From Streptomyces sp. CB01373 (GTDB lineage: Bacteria > Actinomycetota > Actinomycetes > Streptomycetales > Streptomycetaceae): DNA of 64,000 bases. The notes beneath the pieces are model-generated. The model had not been told where the DNA came from and ran no database searches. It saw nothing but the letters and a program-made list of their open reading frames with translations. Of the stretch, positions 31,167 to 38,983 are shown piece after piece (position 1 is the first letter of the stretch; each line of letters starts with the position of its first letter). Both the position numbers and the translations under genes were made by a program. The stretch spans positions 456,044 to 520,043 of the forward strand of contig NZ_NNBK01000002.1 in the NCBI RefSeq assembly GCF_002803075.1, in the 5' to 3' direction.

Positions 31167-31871
31167 TCATCCCACCTTCTCGATCACCGCGCGCCGGATC
31201 AGGAACTTGCCCGGCTCCCGGACCTCCTCGAAGGCCGCGTCGTTGAGCAGGACGCAACTGCCGGAGACGGACGTGACCTTCACCGTGATGGCCTTGTTGT
31301 TGTCCAGGTTGGTGACCTTCAGCGTGGTGCCCGCCGGGAACTGGTTGCTGGACGCGGCCGGTGCGCCGCCCTCGCCGGAGAGCGTCACGGTGGAGCCCTG
31401 GCACACCTGCTGTCCGGACGCGGCGACATCGCCGCCTCCGTTCCCGGCAGCACCGGCCTGCTGACCGTTCTCCTGCCCGGCCTGCTGTCCGGCCCCCTGG
31501 CCGTTCTGCTGACCGTTCTGCGCCTCCTGCTGCCCGGCCTGGGAGTCCTGAGCCGACTCCCCCACCGTGCACCCGGCCGCGGCCTGCTGGCGCTTGATCT
31601 GTTCGATGACCTCCTGGCGGTTGGCGATCCGCGCCTCGGACAGCGCGTCCGGATCGGCCCGCTGGTCTTCGATGAACTTCTGGTTGTTGCCGAGGGCGGT
31701 GGCGAACCCCTGGCAGGCCGTCGAGTCCGCGGCGGAGAGGGTCCGCGGCGACTCCGGCTGGGCGGCGTTGGACGTGGCCGCGAGGGCGAAGGCCCCGCCG
31801 CCGGCCACCGCCGCGGCCGTGACCAGCAGCGCGACCTTCTTCTTGGTGCTGACAGTGCGCCTACGCGACAT
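31167..31871 (-). CDS. secreted expansin/RlpA-like protein with Gln/Asn/Gly linker
   Basis: The 234-residue exported protein has a signal anchor (10-35), a helical region with cysteines (47-101), and a Gln/Gly/Asn-rich linker (104-147). A C-terminal domain (155-234) contains NQFPAGTTLKVTNLDNNKAI and SCVLLNDAAFEEV. This matches the double-psi beta-barrel of RlpA/expansin proteins, which bind or loosen peptidoglycan or glycans. The usual catalytic Asp region (DRGP) is replaced by SVSGSCV, so it may bind without cutting. Architecture and linker resemble the DUF1996 protein 2.5 kb away. Confidence 0.75.
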   Translation of the reverse strand: MSRRRTVSTKKKVALLVTAAAVAGGGAFALAATSNAAQPESPRTLSAADSTACQGFATALGNNQKFIEDQRADPDALSEARIANRQEVIEQIKRQQAAAGCTVGESAQDSQAGQQEAQNGQQNGQGAGQQAGQENGQQAGAAGNGGGDVAASGQQVCQGSTVTLSGEGGAPAASSNQFPAGTTLKVTNLDNNKAITVKVTSVSGSCVLLNDAAFEEVREPGKFLIRRAVIEKVG

Positions 31872-32030
31872 GCGCGCCTCCTGAAGAGGTGAGGGAGCGT
31901 ACGCCGCTAGGTACGAGATGCCGCACGAGGTTACTCAGCGGTTGCGGTGTCAGTTGAAGTGACCTGTGTCATAGGGAGGTTGGCGGGCGGCACGCCGCTT
32001 CGGCGGCGCCGCACGCCGTCCCGCCGGCGC

Positions 32031-32393
32031 TCACCCGCGCCCGAGCGCGTCCCGCACCGCTTCCTCGGCCCGCCCCACGACCGCCGTGCCGTCGTCGGCC
32101 GTGATGATCGGACGCTGGATCAGCTTCGGATGCTCGGCCAGCGCCGCGATCCACCGCTCACGAGCCCCGGAGTCCCGCGGCCAGTCCCCGACACCGAGCT
32201 CCTTCGCGGCGGCCTCCTGCGTCCGGGTGATGTCCCACGGCTCCAGCCCGAGCCGCCCGAGCACTTCCCGGATCTCCTCCGCGGTCGGCACGTCCTCCAG
32301 ATAGCGCCGCACGGTGTACTCGGCCCCCTCGGCATCGAGCAGCCCGATGGCACTGCGGCACTTGGAACAGGCCGGATTGATCCAGATCTCCAT
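32031..32393 (-). CDS. ArsC/Spx-family thioredoxin-fold protein
   Basis: The 120-residue protein starts MEIWINPACSKCRSAIGLLD with a CxxC motif at residues 9 and 12. It continues with the ArsC-family core (AEYTVRRYLEDVPTAEEIRE) and the RPIITADDG active-site loop. Arsenate reductases of this fold use the first cysteine; many homologues reduce other substrates or are regulators (Spx, YffB). No arsenic genes are near, so arsenate reduction is not implied. The ATG at 32393 fits the fold start exactly. Confidence 0.85.
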   Translation of the reverse strand: MEIWINPACSKCRSAIGLLDAEGAEYTVRRYLEDVPTAEEIREVLGRLGLEPWDITRTQEAAAKELGVGDWPRDSGARERWIAALAEHPKLIQRPIITADDGTAVVGRAEEAVRDALGRG

Positions 32394-32806
32394 ACGGCCA
32401 CGGTACGGGAAGGCCCCCCACGGCAGAGGACCGCCGGAACCGCCGCGGACACCGCCGCGGACACCACCGTGGAAAACCCGTGGAAACCCGCCTCCCGCCT
32501 GCGTCACTCCGGCCCCGAAAGCCCTTGTGGCCAGAATTTGTTCCGCCACATCATCGCGCTCCCTCCCCCAAGTCGCGGGCACGCAGTGGACAAACACCAT
32601 AGCGGCGCGGCTCTTTGAGGGCACGGGATTGGACGGGATGGGCGCCGGCGGCCAGGGTGTGTACGCCTGCGCCGCCCGGGCACTGCATCGGCATCTCCCG
32701 CTGGCGCCCCGAGCCCGCACTGCAGCAGCGCCGCCACCCGTCAAGCCCGCGCCACGACCAGTGCTTCGGGCGGCTCTCGATTGCCTGAAAAGAAGACGTG
32801 CAGGCC
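32394..32806. other. gene-free stretch at the left edge of the decayed island
   Basis: About 410 bases contain no credible gene. Near 32450 a 12-base unit GCCGCGGACACC is repeated, with a third diverged copy. Nothing like a GlnR box or a glnII gene start is present, although S. coelicolor glnII lies in this neighbourhood. Confidence 0.45.
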
Positions 32807-32960
32807 TCAGCGTGAGTTCAACGCCCGCCGTGCTGCATTGATGAGGTTGTGCGCGTCAACGCCGTACACGGCGGATTCCCGGAGCGTGTGCCAGACCCGC
32901 AGGTAGGTGGCCACGCTGTCGGCGTCGTCCAGCCAGTCCCGGACCCAGATGTTCAACTCG
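32807..32960 (-). pseudogene. C-terminal fragment of an HTH/DUF5753 regulator
   Basis: The minus-strand frame reads VRDWLDDADSVATYLRVWHT and LRESAVYGVDAHNLINAARR to a stop at 32807. This is the shape of the last 45 residues of DUF5753 proteins (acidic WxxD, then a helix, then a Leu/Ile-rich end). Upstream the sequence changes abruptly into a methyltransferase fragment on the other strand, so more than 80% of the gene is missing. Confidence 0.5.
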
Positions 32961-33197
32961 GCGGTGACGCTCCACACGGCCGAAGAGATCATCCCTGTCC
33001 TGCATAGCCTCGGCTGCCGGGACGTACAGCACTACGGCATCCGCAGCTTCTGCGACTACATCACCGACGACGCGCGAAAATACGACCCGGCGTTCTACGC
33101 CGACCTTGAGCAACTGGAACTCGCCACGACTGCGCGTCCGCCCTACATGCACACCGCTCGGCTCTTCCAGCTGACGGCGCGGAAGCGGGACATCTGA
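32955..33197 (+). pseudogene. C-terminal fragment of a SAM-dependent methyltransferase
   Basis: Plus-strand residues TLHTAEEIIPVLHSLGCRDV, then QHYGIRSFCDYITDDARKYD and MHTARLFQLTARKR, end at 33197. This corresponds to the last 75 residues of class I methyltransferases, the part after the motif IV/VI core (substrate-lid and final beta strands). The SAM-binding half is absent, and the first residues of the open frame come from the DUF5753 fragment on the opposite strand. It marks a recombination joint near 32955. Confidence 0.5.
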
Positions 33198-33238
33198 GCT
33201 CGGACCATAAAGAACAAGATGAGTGTCTGTTCCTGAGG

Positions 33239-33255
33239 CCGACATGACATGTCGG
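33239..33255. other. 17-bp palindrome before the recombinase-like fragment
   Basis: CCGACAT (33239-33245) and ATGTCGG (33249-33255) flank GAC. It lies between the methyltransferase remnant and the recombinase-like fragment. It could be an old operator or crossover site; nothing decides between them. Confidence 0.35.
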
Positions 33256-33362
33256 TGGTCGCGACTGGTTGGCGAACGGCTTGACCGGTAGTGCGGGGTG
33301 AGGGTGTCGGTGCCGTTCATGAACAGGACGCCGCCGGGCCGAGCGGTGGCTGAAGTCGGATC

Positions 33363-33647
33363 GTGACGACGGCGGAGACCACCCTGTGGAACGTGCAGGC
33401 CAAGCGCGGCAAGCTGTCGATGGCGCTGCACTTGCTGGGCCAGGAGCTGAGCCTGTGGGAGATCGCCGCCCGGTGGGTCATCAGCAAGGGGGCGAAGAAG
33501 GGCGAGCACCCGTCGCCGGCGACGGTGATGCGGATGCTGCGTGAGCACGACCAGGCCGCCGTGGTGCCCGCTCCACGGGAGGATGTCGCAACCGTCGAGA
33601 ACGATCTGACCCAACACGGGGTGTTACCGTGTGATCGCTCCACGTAA
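33363..33647 (+). pseudogene. recombinase-like C-terminal fragment
   Basis: The 94-residue frame contains QAKRGKLSMALHLLGQELSL, WEIAARWVISKGAKK and EHPSPATVMRMLREHDQAA, a basic helix-turn-helix-like end that I associate with the C-terminus of actinobacterial site-specific (serine-type) recombinases. The catalytic N-terminal domain is absent: an in-frame stop lies at 33351, and unrelated sequence precedes it. It is therefore a fragment, and the assignment is tentative. Confidence 0.42.
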
Positions 33648-33682
33648 TGCACGCAATGGGGCCAATCACTGAAAGGGTGAAT

Positions 33683-34726
33683 ATGGTCACTGATTCCGGG
33701 CTAGGTCGCGACCCGTCGGGGTCTTGTTCCCGCCGTCTGCGCGGGCGGGCTATGGCGGCAGCCACAGCCGTACTCGCCGTCGGCTCTGTCCTTGCCCACC
33801 CCACGGTCTCCATGGCTGCTGGACCGGTGGCGTCCACGACGCGTCCGAAGTACATGGCGATCGGCGACTCCTTTACCGCGGGCGCCGGCATCAAGCCGGA
33901 GGTCGAGGGGGGTCGGTGCGGCGGACAGTCGGAGAGGAACTATCCCCACCAGCTGGCCAACGCGATGAACTGGGACCTCACCGACCTCTCCTGCAACGGC
34001 GCGAGCCTGACGAAGAGGCAGGGAGGAGCGGGCGGCTTCTGGGACAAGGCCTACGGTGTAGAAGATCCGATGATTGACAGCGTCACCTCCGACACCGACT
34101 ACGTGACGTTCCAGCTGGGAGGCAACGACAGCGGAGTCAGCACCGAATTTCTCAAGTGCGTCACGGACGGGCTCCCGACTGGCGAACCGTACAACGGCCG
34201 CGGTCTGAGCAACCGCCTCCCCGGCGCGTGCCAGGAGCGCAACGAAGCCAACTTCACCATCCACGAGGCAGCAGCAGAGATCGAGAAGGCCCTGCGGGAG
34301 ATCCACAAACGGGCTCCGCATGCTCAGGTCGCGGTCGTCGGATACCCCGCCGTCATCCCCCAGGACGAGACGAAGTGTCAGTACGACGGATCCCCCATTC
34401 CTCTCTTGAGTAACCAGCTCGGGCCGATGAACCACGCTGACCTCGCGTGGCTGCGCGGCAAATTCGAGGAGTTCAACGTCGCAATCGAGGGCGCTGTCGC
34501 CGATGTCGCCGAGGATCCCGAATTCAAGGTCGCCTACGTCGATACCTACGATGCCTTCAAGGGACACGAGCCCTGCCAGCTGCCGACCCCCAACCGGTGG
34601 ATCTGGCCCATCCCGGCCCCCCTGCTCTCCGAGCATGCCATGTGGGGCGCGGCCCACCCCAACGGGTACGGGCACGACGAGTTGACCAAGCTGGTCGCCG
34701 CGGCCCTGCCCATCACGGGGCAGTAA
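33683..34726 (+). CDS. secreted SGNH/GDSL-family hydrolase
   Basis: The 347-residue esterase/lipase-like enzyme has an N-terminal signal (positive RRLRGR then AMAAATAVLAVGSVLA). Family blocks are clear: MAIGDSFTAGAGI with nucleophile Ser63, QLGGNDSGVS (block III Gly/Asn), and AAHPNGYGHDEL with the catalytic His near 325. Five or more cysteines suggest disulphides, as in Streptomyces SGNH lipases. AAAGGG precedes the ATG at 33683; an in-frame ATG at 33647 adds 12 residues. The gene is intact although it sits between remnants, and codon use is somewhat less GC-biased than in the core genes. Confidence 0.85.
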   Translation: MVTDSGLGRDPSGSCSRRLRGRAMAAATAVLAVGSVLAHPTVSMAAGPVASTTRPKYMAIGDSFTAGAGIKPEVEGGRCGGQSERNYPHQLANAMNWDLTDLSCNGASLTKRQGGAGGFWDKAYGVEDPMIDSVTSDTDYVTFQLGGNDSGVSTEFLKCVTDGLPTGEPYNGRGLSNRLPGACQERNEANFTIHEAAAEIEKALREIHKRAPHAQVAVVGYPAVIPQDETKCQYDGSPIPLLSNQLGPMNHADLAWLRGKFEEFNVAIEGAVADVAEDPEFKVAYVDTYDAFKGHEPCQLPTPNRWIWPIPAPLLSEHAMWGAAHPNGYGHDELTKLVAAALPITGQ

Positions 34727-34808
34727 CGACGGTCTGTCGGCAGGACTGGTGACTGGGCACCGCTGCGGTGCAGGTTTCTCGCATGGAATGCGGTGCCACA
34801 GTAGATCT

Positions 34809-34835
34809 GGGGGTGCCTTGTGGAAAGGCGCCCCC
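34809..34835 (+). terminator. hairpin behind the SGNH hydrolase gene
   Basis: GGGGGTGCCTT (34809-34819) pairs with AAGGCGCCCCC (34825-34835), including one G-U pair, around GTGGA. It lies 83 bases after the stop codon. Confidence 0.65.
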
Positions 34836-34849
34836 GCATGTCGGGACAG

Positions 34850-35032
34850 GCCTAGCTTGAGCTTGACCTCGGTCGTGTCGGTTGGGCCCTGACTGGCGGC
34901 GGAAACAGCCCTTGGTCGATAATTCTTCGCGGCGACGTCCGGGCGGCGCAGGATCTCCGGGGCGACGGCGGCGGCGACGGTGTCCTCGCGGGCCAGTTCC
35001 GTCACCGCCCTCACCATGGGCAGACTGATCGC
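34850..35032 (-). pseudogene. fragment resembling DUF6192 proteins
   Basis: On the minus strand the frame reads MVRAVTELAREDTVAAAVAP, then EILRRPDVAAKNYRPRAV, before turning into noise. The pattern of a repeated acidic helix followed by LLRRPxVA is one I associate with actinobacterial DUF6192 proteins. Only about 45 convincing residues remain. It is part of the decayed island. Confidence 0.35.
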
Positions 35033-35362
35033 ATGAACCGGGACACCCTGCAATCCATACTGGTCCGCGACGGCAGCGTCTCCGCGCGTGCAGCCCTCGT
35101 CGAGCTGGAGGCGGGTGCTGACTTCGAAGTCCAGCTGAATACGACAGCTTCCGCACGCCTGCTCTGGACCAACTGGTCCTTGCGGCAAGAAACCATGCTC
35201 GAGACAGGCGTCACTCCCTCCCGGCCCGGACTGGCCGAAGCCGTCGAAAGGCTCCACGCCGCAGGAACGGCCCGGGTCTACATGGCGACAGTCACCGGAC
35301 CGCAGAGGCGTTTCCTCCTCTTCCTCTCGGAAGACCTCACCCAGTGCGTCGCCTGCTGGTAG
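35033..35362 (+). CDS. small hypothetical protein, 109 residues
   Basis: The frame begins MNRDTLQSILVRDGSVSARA, contains LLWTNWSLRQETMLETGVTP and ends FLSEDLTQCVACW. Amino-acid composition and periodicity look like a real soluble protein, but I do not recognise the family. The final 85 bases overlap the end of the convergent frame at 35278-35667. One of the two ends is probably altered by rearrangement. Confidence 0.5.
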   Translation: MNRDTLQSILVRDGSVSARAALVELEAGADFEVQLNTTASARLLWTNWSLRQETMLETGVTPSRPGLAEAVERLHAAGTARVYMATVTGPQRRFLLFLSEDLTQCVACW

Positions 35363-35667
35363 CACCACCTCATTGTGTTAGGTGCTCTTAGCGCCCCGAT
35401 CTTCCCGAAGGCGTTTCGCCAGTACTCCTTCAACCCGAGCATAGGCTCAAGGCGTTCGCGGATCGTCGCGCCGATACCCGCAGCCTCGATCATCTGCTGG
35501 CTGATCGTCCTGCCTATGTTGGCGGTCTCCGCGTAGTTCGCGGCAAGGACGTTGGCGGACTTGTTGCGGTAGTAGTCGATCACTGGCTGGAGCGAGCGGG
35601 CCATACCAAGGGGATCAATTGTTTCCGGCTCGGAACCCTCCTCGGGCTCCGCTACCTCGTTTCTCAT
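35278..35667 (-). CDS. hypothetical protein, possibly truncated at its C-terminus
   Basis: The 129-residue frame starts MRNEVAEPEEGSEPETIDPL, has a helical middle (ARSLQPVIDYYRNKSANVLA, then TISQQMIEAAGIGATIRERL), and continues with LKEYWRNAFGKIG. After this point the sequence becomes basic and unlike the rest, and it overlaps the convergent hypothetical gene. A break near 35385 would explain this. The family is unknown; such short acidic/helical proteins are common in phage-derived regions. Confidence 0.45.
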   Translation of the reverse strand: MRNEVAEPEEGSEPETIDPLGMARSLQPVIDYYRNKSANVLAANYAETANIGRTISQQMIEAAGIGATIRERLEPMLGLKEYWRNAFGKIGALRAPNTMRWCYQQATHWVRSSERKRRKRLCGPVTVAM

Positions 35668-36028
35668 GGCGGCATGCTGGCATGAGGCGTGCCGCAGGAG
35701 CGACCCCGTTACCGACGGGCCGTCAGCAAGCCCGAGGGGGCTCCGGCTGCCCCGTAGACCACCCTCGGAGGCGGGTTTCTGACAGGAAGAAGGTCCCCGA
35801 TCGCCTACCCGCCAGGGCCATCGGGGCCAGTCGACGTCTGGAGCCGCGGGCCGGGCCTGGAGGAGGCTCCGGCCTTCACGTAGACCAGTTCTGGGGTGGG
35901 GCCCCTCCAGGCGCAGACCCCCAGTCGTCCTTCCCACGGGGGCGACCGAGGGTCTCTTGTCCGGACGGGATGGGAGCCGGGGGAAGCGGTGGGTTGCTGA
36001 AGCCGGGAGCAGCCCACCACCAGTTCGG
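35668..36028. other. gene-free stretch within the island
   Basis: About 360 bases carry no convincing coding signal on either strand; frames here are Pro/Arg/Gly-rich shadows. Two similar blocks containing GTAGACCA (near 35755 and 35880) are the only repeated element I noticed. Confidence 0.35.
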
Positions 36029-36298
36029 TCAGTGGTAGTTGTGCCACCAGTAGAGCGCGAAGGTTGCAACCCCGCTCAAGCTGGCTTTCACGCCAGCCCG
36101 CATGAGCTCATCCGTGGCAGAGCTCAGAAGGCGGCGGAAGTGGCGTTGAGCTTGATGTTCGGCAAGGCGGCGGAAGTGGCGCTGCGCCTGCCGTTCGGCG
36201 ATGTGGGTGCTTATGCGGTCACGCTTACAGGCGGGACAGGTGATCGTGTAGGTGGGGCGATGACAGACCCTGCGCCTACACTTTCTGGTGTTGGAGAT
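36029..36298 (-). CDS. small Cys-rich protein with hydrophobic tail, possible ATC start
   Basis: The minus strand has a perfect AAGGAGGT at 36310-36303 followed, after four bases, by ATC at 36298 instead of ATG. The frame then gives about 89 residues with Cys-x4-Cys and Cys-x2-Cys pairs (RKCRRRVCHRP and ITCPACKRD), a zinc-ribbon-like pattern. A 12-residue tandem repeat (AERQAQRHFRRL, AEHQAQRHFRRL) follows. The C-terminus is hydrophobic (GVATFALYWWHNYH), perhaps membrane-inserted. Either ATC is a rare start or the gene lost its ATG. The family is unknown. Confidence 0.42.
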   Translation of the reverse strand: MSNTRKCRRRVCHRPTYTITCPACKRDRISTHIAERQAQRHFRRLAEHQAQRHFRRLLSSATDELMRAGVKASLSGVATFALYWWHNYH

Positions 36299-36663
36299 GT
36301 CGACCTCCTTCAGTTGGCGTCTCTGACGGTGTTGGCGGCCTCCTGCGTAGGACCAGGGGGCCGCCGCCGTTTCCGGAGGAGGCCATGGGCCTGCGTTAGG
36401 ACCAGGAGGACCCCGCCGTTTCCAGAGGGGCCGTGGCCGCGTGGACCAGTCTGGCGCATGGCACTGACACCCTTTGCTTACAGAGGGGCTCAATGTCGGT
36501 TGGCTGGCTCGCTGATGAGCGGATGTCAGCGATGTTGTGCCGGTCAGCGTCGGTGACAGTTGGTCACCGAGACGAGCCTTCGAACCCTGCATTTCGGTGT
36601 CGCCCTCGACGTACTCGGCGTACGCGACGCGGGATTCCTGCGGGTCAGGTCGATTCGCATGCA

Positions 36664-36679
36664 TGTTCCATGTGAAACA
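36664..36679. other. parS-like 16-mer
   Basis: TGTTCCATGTGAAACA matches the Streptomyces parS consensus TGTTTCACGTGAAACA at 14 of 16 positions. It sits in a plasmid- or phage-like remnant region far from the usual oriC-proximal cluster. It may be a decayed partition site or coincidence. Confidence 0.3.
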
Positions 36680-36921
36680 GCGAAGTTCTCGAAGAACGGG
36701 TGGTTCCCGTCGTAGTCGAACTTGACGTTGATCGCCGCACCTCGCTGTAGCTGCATACGCAGGAACTTGCCGAAGATGAGGAGGATGGCGAACTCGTCGT
36801 CGGCCTTCGCGTCGTACACAGTGAACGGGTCGATCTCGCGCAGCACGTCGTTCACCTTGTACACCACGTAGTTCATCTCGCCGTGCAGGACGGCGGTCAC
36901 CTGGTAGTCCACGTCGTCCAT
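36676..36921 (-). pseudogene. remnant of a hypothetical gene behind the ssb remnant
   Basis: The minus-strand frame reads MDDVDYQVTAVLHGEMNYVV, then YKVNDVLREIDPFTVYDAKA and DDEFAILLIFGKFLRMQLQ, a convincing protein-like stretch of about 80 residues. Downstream the frame turns into basic, Ser/Thr-rich noise. It follows the ssb-like fragment on the same strand without a ribosome site. I do not recognise the family. Confidence 0.4.
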
Positions 36922-36944
36922 CTCGTCGAGGTACCCGGGGTCCC

Positions 36945-37297
36945 TTGGTCGTGGCGTTGGGCAGGCTGACGCCGACTTCCCCGACGTTCAGCTCCTAGAG
37001 CGTGCGCTTGACGCCCTCACGGTCCTCGTAGGACCGCTGCTTCAGCCGGCCCCCTGCACGATGACGCGCATGCCTCGCTGGAGCGACTCGGCGACGTTCT
37101 CCGCCGCCTGACGCCAGACCGAGCAGGTGAGGAAGGGGCTCTTGCCGTCCTTGCACTCGTTCGTCTGGCGGTTGAAGGTACGGGGAGTGGACGCGACGCG
37201 GAACTTCGAGACCGCCGCACCGGGCGGGGTGAAGCGCAGCTCGGGGTCGTCGACTAGATTGCCGACGACCGTGATGGCGGTCTCGCCTGCGTCCCCA
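36945..37297 (-). pseudogene. ssb: frameshifted single-stranded DNA-binding protein (ssb) remnant
   Basis: The minus strand encodes [40 protein letters not shown] and [20 protein letters not shown], then GMRVIVQG. This is unmistakably the N-terminal OB fold of SSB. The frame then breaks: a stop follows QGAG, and the continuation [17 protein letters not shown] is in another frame and hits a TAG. The start codon is also missing. It is an extra, dead ssb copy, probably from a plasmid or phage; chromosomal ssb genes are elsewhere in Streptomyces. Confidence 0.78.
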
Positions 37298-37329
37298 CCC
37301 TCGCCGAGTGGGCCGCCGGACCGAGCCGG

Positions 37330-37559
37330 GCATGGTGAGGATGACGAGCCAGCCGTCGCTGAGTCGTACGCGGCCGACCCGAGCTACTCGGAGTAAGCCG
37401 GTAGCGGTTCGTGTCGCTGAGCTTGAAGAGGCCCCTGATCGCCTCGACGGTGAAGCGATCGGGGGCCAGTGCGTGCCGACCTGCGTAGACGAGCGTCTTC
37501 TCACGCCGTGTGAGAATCACCGATCGCCTTCCGGCGGCTCGTGTGGAGCGTCCGGTCAT
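37330..37559 (-). pseudogene. decayed hypothetical gene upstream of the ssb remnant
   Basis: Two frames of the minus strand hold protein-like parts: TLVYAGRHALAPDRFTVEAI with RGLFKLSDTNRYRLTP in one, and [20 protein letters not shown] in the next. They would join into a single small protein if one frameshift near 37400 were repaired. The family is not recognised. Together with ssb it suggests a lost replication or transfer module. Confidence 0.4.
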
Positions 37560-37573
37560 GGGCGAAGTGCACC

Positions 37574-38328
37574 ATGGGGCGCGTGGAAGAACAGATTGCC
37601 GCTGATAACCAGCATGCCTACAAGGGCCTTGAGGATCTCGCCGGGCTGACCAGGGAGGTTGCGGGCTCAGCCCGACGGAAGGAGACCTGCGCGCGTTCTA
37701 CGTGGCGTGGGGCCTGCTTGCCGCCGCTGAGCGTCAGGCGGCCGCGATCGTGCTACTTCATCGCAAGGGCCTCGGACATGAAGCGGCACCCAACCGGCGC
37801 GCGCTGCTTGAGCACATGGCACAGATCAGATGGCTGGCGGAGGACGGGGCGGATGCCGTCGACTCGATGAACCGGGCGCTGCAGCAGTCGCAGAAGAGGT
37901 TGCGCGAAGCCGCCGACGCAGCGGGCATGACGTACGACCCGACGATCGCGGACCTGGTGGCGGCGGCCGTGATTCCGTCCAACTCGGCGGAACAGTTCAC
38001 CCGCTTCACCCCGCTCTTCAAACGCCTCGGCTCTGTCTTCCTGGCAATCTGGAGGGCTGAGACCCAGCTTGCGCATCCGACACTCACCGCCGCGCAGTGC
38101 TTCTTCGACGACACCGCGCCCGACGCGGTGACGCTGTACAGCGAGCCCGTGTATCGGCAGGGCGCAGGGAACCCGGCTGAGCGGTCCCCGCTCATCGCGT
38201 TCGTCGTGATGTGGTCGGCCATGCACGCCTTCAACCAGCTCCTTCCTGGCCAGCCATGGAGTGATGAACTCCAACGGATCGCAGCCGAAGGAGACATCGA
38301 CGAATCGTGGACGGCCTCCGTCCAGTAG
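37574..38328 (+). pseudogene. hypothetical gene with probable frameshift near its start
   Basis: A frame from ATG 37574 (MGRVEEQIAADNQHAYKGLE, then DLAGLTREVAG) loses sense near 37660. The next frame picks up with DLRAFYVAWGLLAAAERQAA and stays open to 38328. This second part (208 residues from GTG 37702) is helical and contains RRALLEHMAQIRWLAEDGAD, recalling DUF5677-type proteins. If the shift is real the gene is broken; otherwise the protein starts at 37702 without a good ribosome site. A strong terminator follows. Confidence 0.5.
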
Positions 38329-38364
38329 ATCCCGCGGTGCAACCTCCCAGGAGGTAGTCATGGC

Positions 38365-38401
38365 GGGACGGGCTGGCGCTGAAGAGCGCCGAGCCCGTCC
38401 C
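38365..38401 (+). terminator. terminator closing the island's last gene
   Basis: GGGACGGGCTGGCGCT (38365-38380) pairs with 38385-38401 around GAAG, with a single bulged G. It lies 37 bases after the stop at 38328. Confidence 0.8.
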
Positions 38402-38622
38402 GTTCCGATCGCCTCACCCGCCGGAGCGATTGGAGGCCTCTTCTCGTCTCACACTTTTCTCACAGACGCTGTGCCACTCCGCGTCTCTCCGGCCCCTGAC
38501 CTGGCCTCAAGCTCCCTATCTGGACGGGTTGGATGTCATAGGCGGCAAGTAAGCTAGAAGCAGTGTCCGAGAGCGCCGCCGGGGTCTCCTCGTGGCGCTC
38601 CCCTCACGACAGGAGGATGCCT

Positions 38623-38937
38623 GTGGCCGCTGCCGCACTGAAGCCGAAGCCGTTGCCGACCCAGTCCACCGCGAAGCGTCCCGTCCTGCTCGACCTGCCC
38701 TACGAACCCGTGGCGAAGCGGCCGTTGCCGCCGGGGCGTCCGCGGGAGTGGTACGTCATCCACAACCGCCGTCTGAAGGCGATGCGGCTCGCCATCGCGC
38801 TGCTCGACTCGGGCGTCCACCTGCCGCACCAGGCCCGCGACGAGACGATCCGCTCCATCGCCGAACTCATCGGCGTGCACCGGCCGTCGAGCACGACGTG
38901 TCACATGGTGCGGGCGCTGATGCGCTACTCGCGCTGA
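38623..38937 (+). CDS. small conserved hypothetical protein, 104 residues
   Basis: The GTG at 38623 has AGGAGG six bases upstream; the ATG at 38617 overlaps that site and cannot be used well. The protein has a Pro/Lys-rich N-terminus, then a helical C-terminal half: WYVIHNRRLKAMRLAIALLD, ARDETIRSIAELIGVHRPSS. This C-terminal part could be a small helix-turn-helix. I do not know the family. It lies at the right edge of the decayed island and has normal core codon use. Confidence 0.7.
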   Translation: MAAAALKPKPLPTQSTAKRPVLLDLPYEPVAKRPLPPGRPREWYVIHNRRLKAMRLAIALLDSGVHLPHQARDETIRSIAELIGVHRPSSTTCHMVRALMRYSR

Positions 38938-38945
38938 GCCCGGAC

Positions 38946-38977
38946 GCCGGGCGCCCCGCGGACGCGGGGTGCCCGGC
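38946..38977. terminator. bidirectional terminator
   Basis: GCCGGGCGCCCCGC (38946-38959) pairs with GCGGGGTGCCCGGC (38964-38977) around GGAC, with one G-U pair. It lies between two convergent genes. Confidence 0.8.
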
Positions 38978-38983
38978 CCCCGG

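Noticed and set aside
33701..35368. 555-residue minus frame across the SGNH hydrolase
   Set aside because: Covers an intact plus-strand hydrolase and only gains protein-like sequence in the small DUF6192-like part, reported separately.
35619..36038. 139-residue plus frame in the island
   Set aside because: Arg/Pro/Gly-rich shadow without start context; region listed as gene-free.
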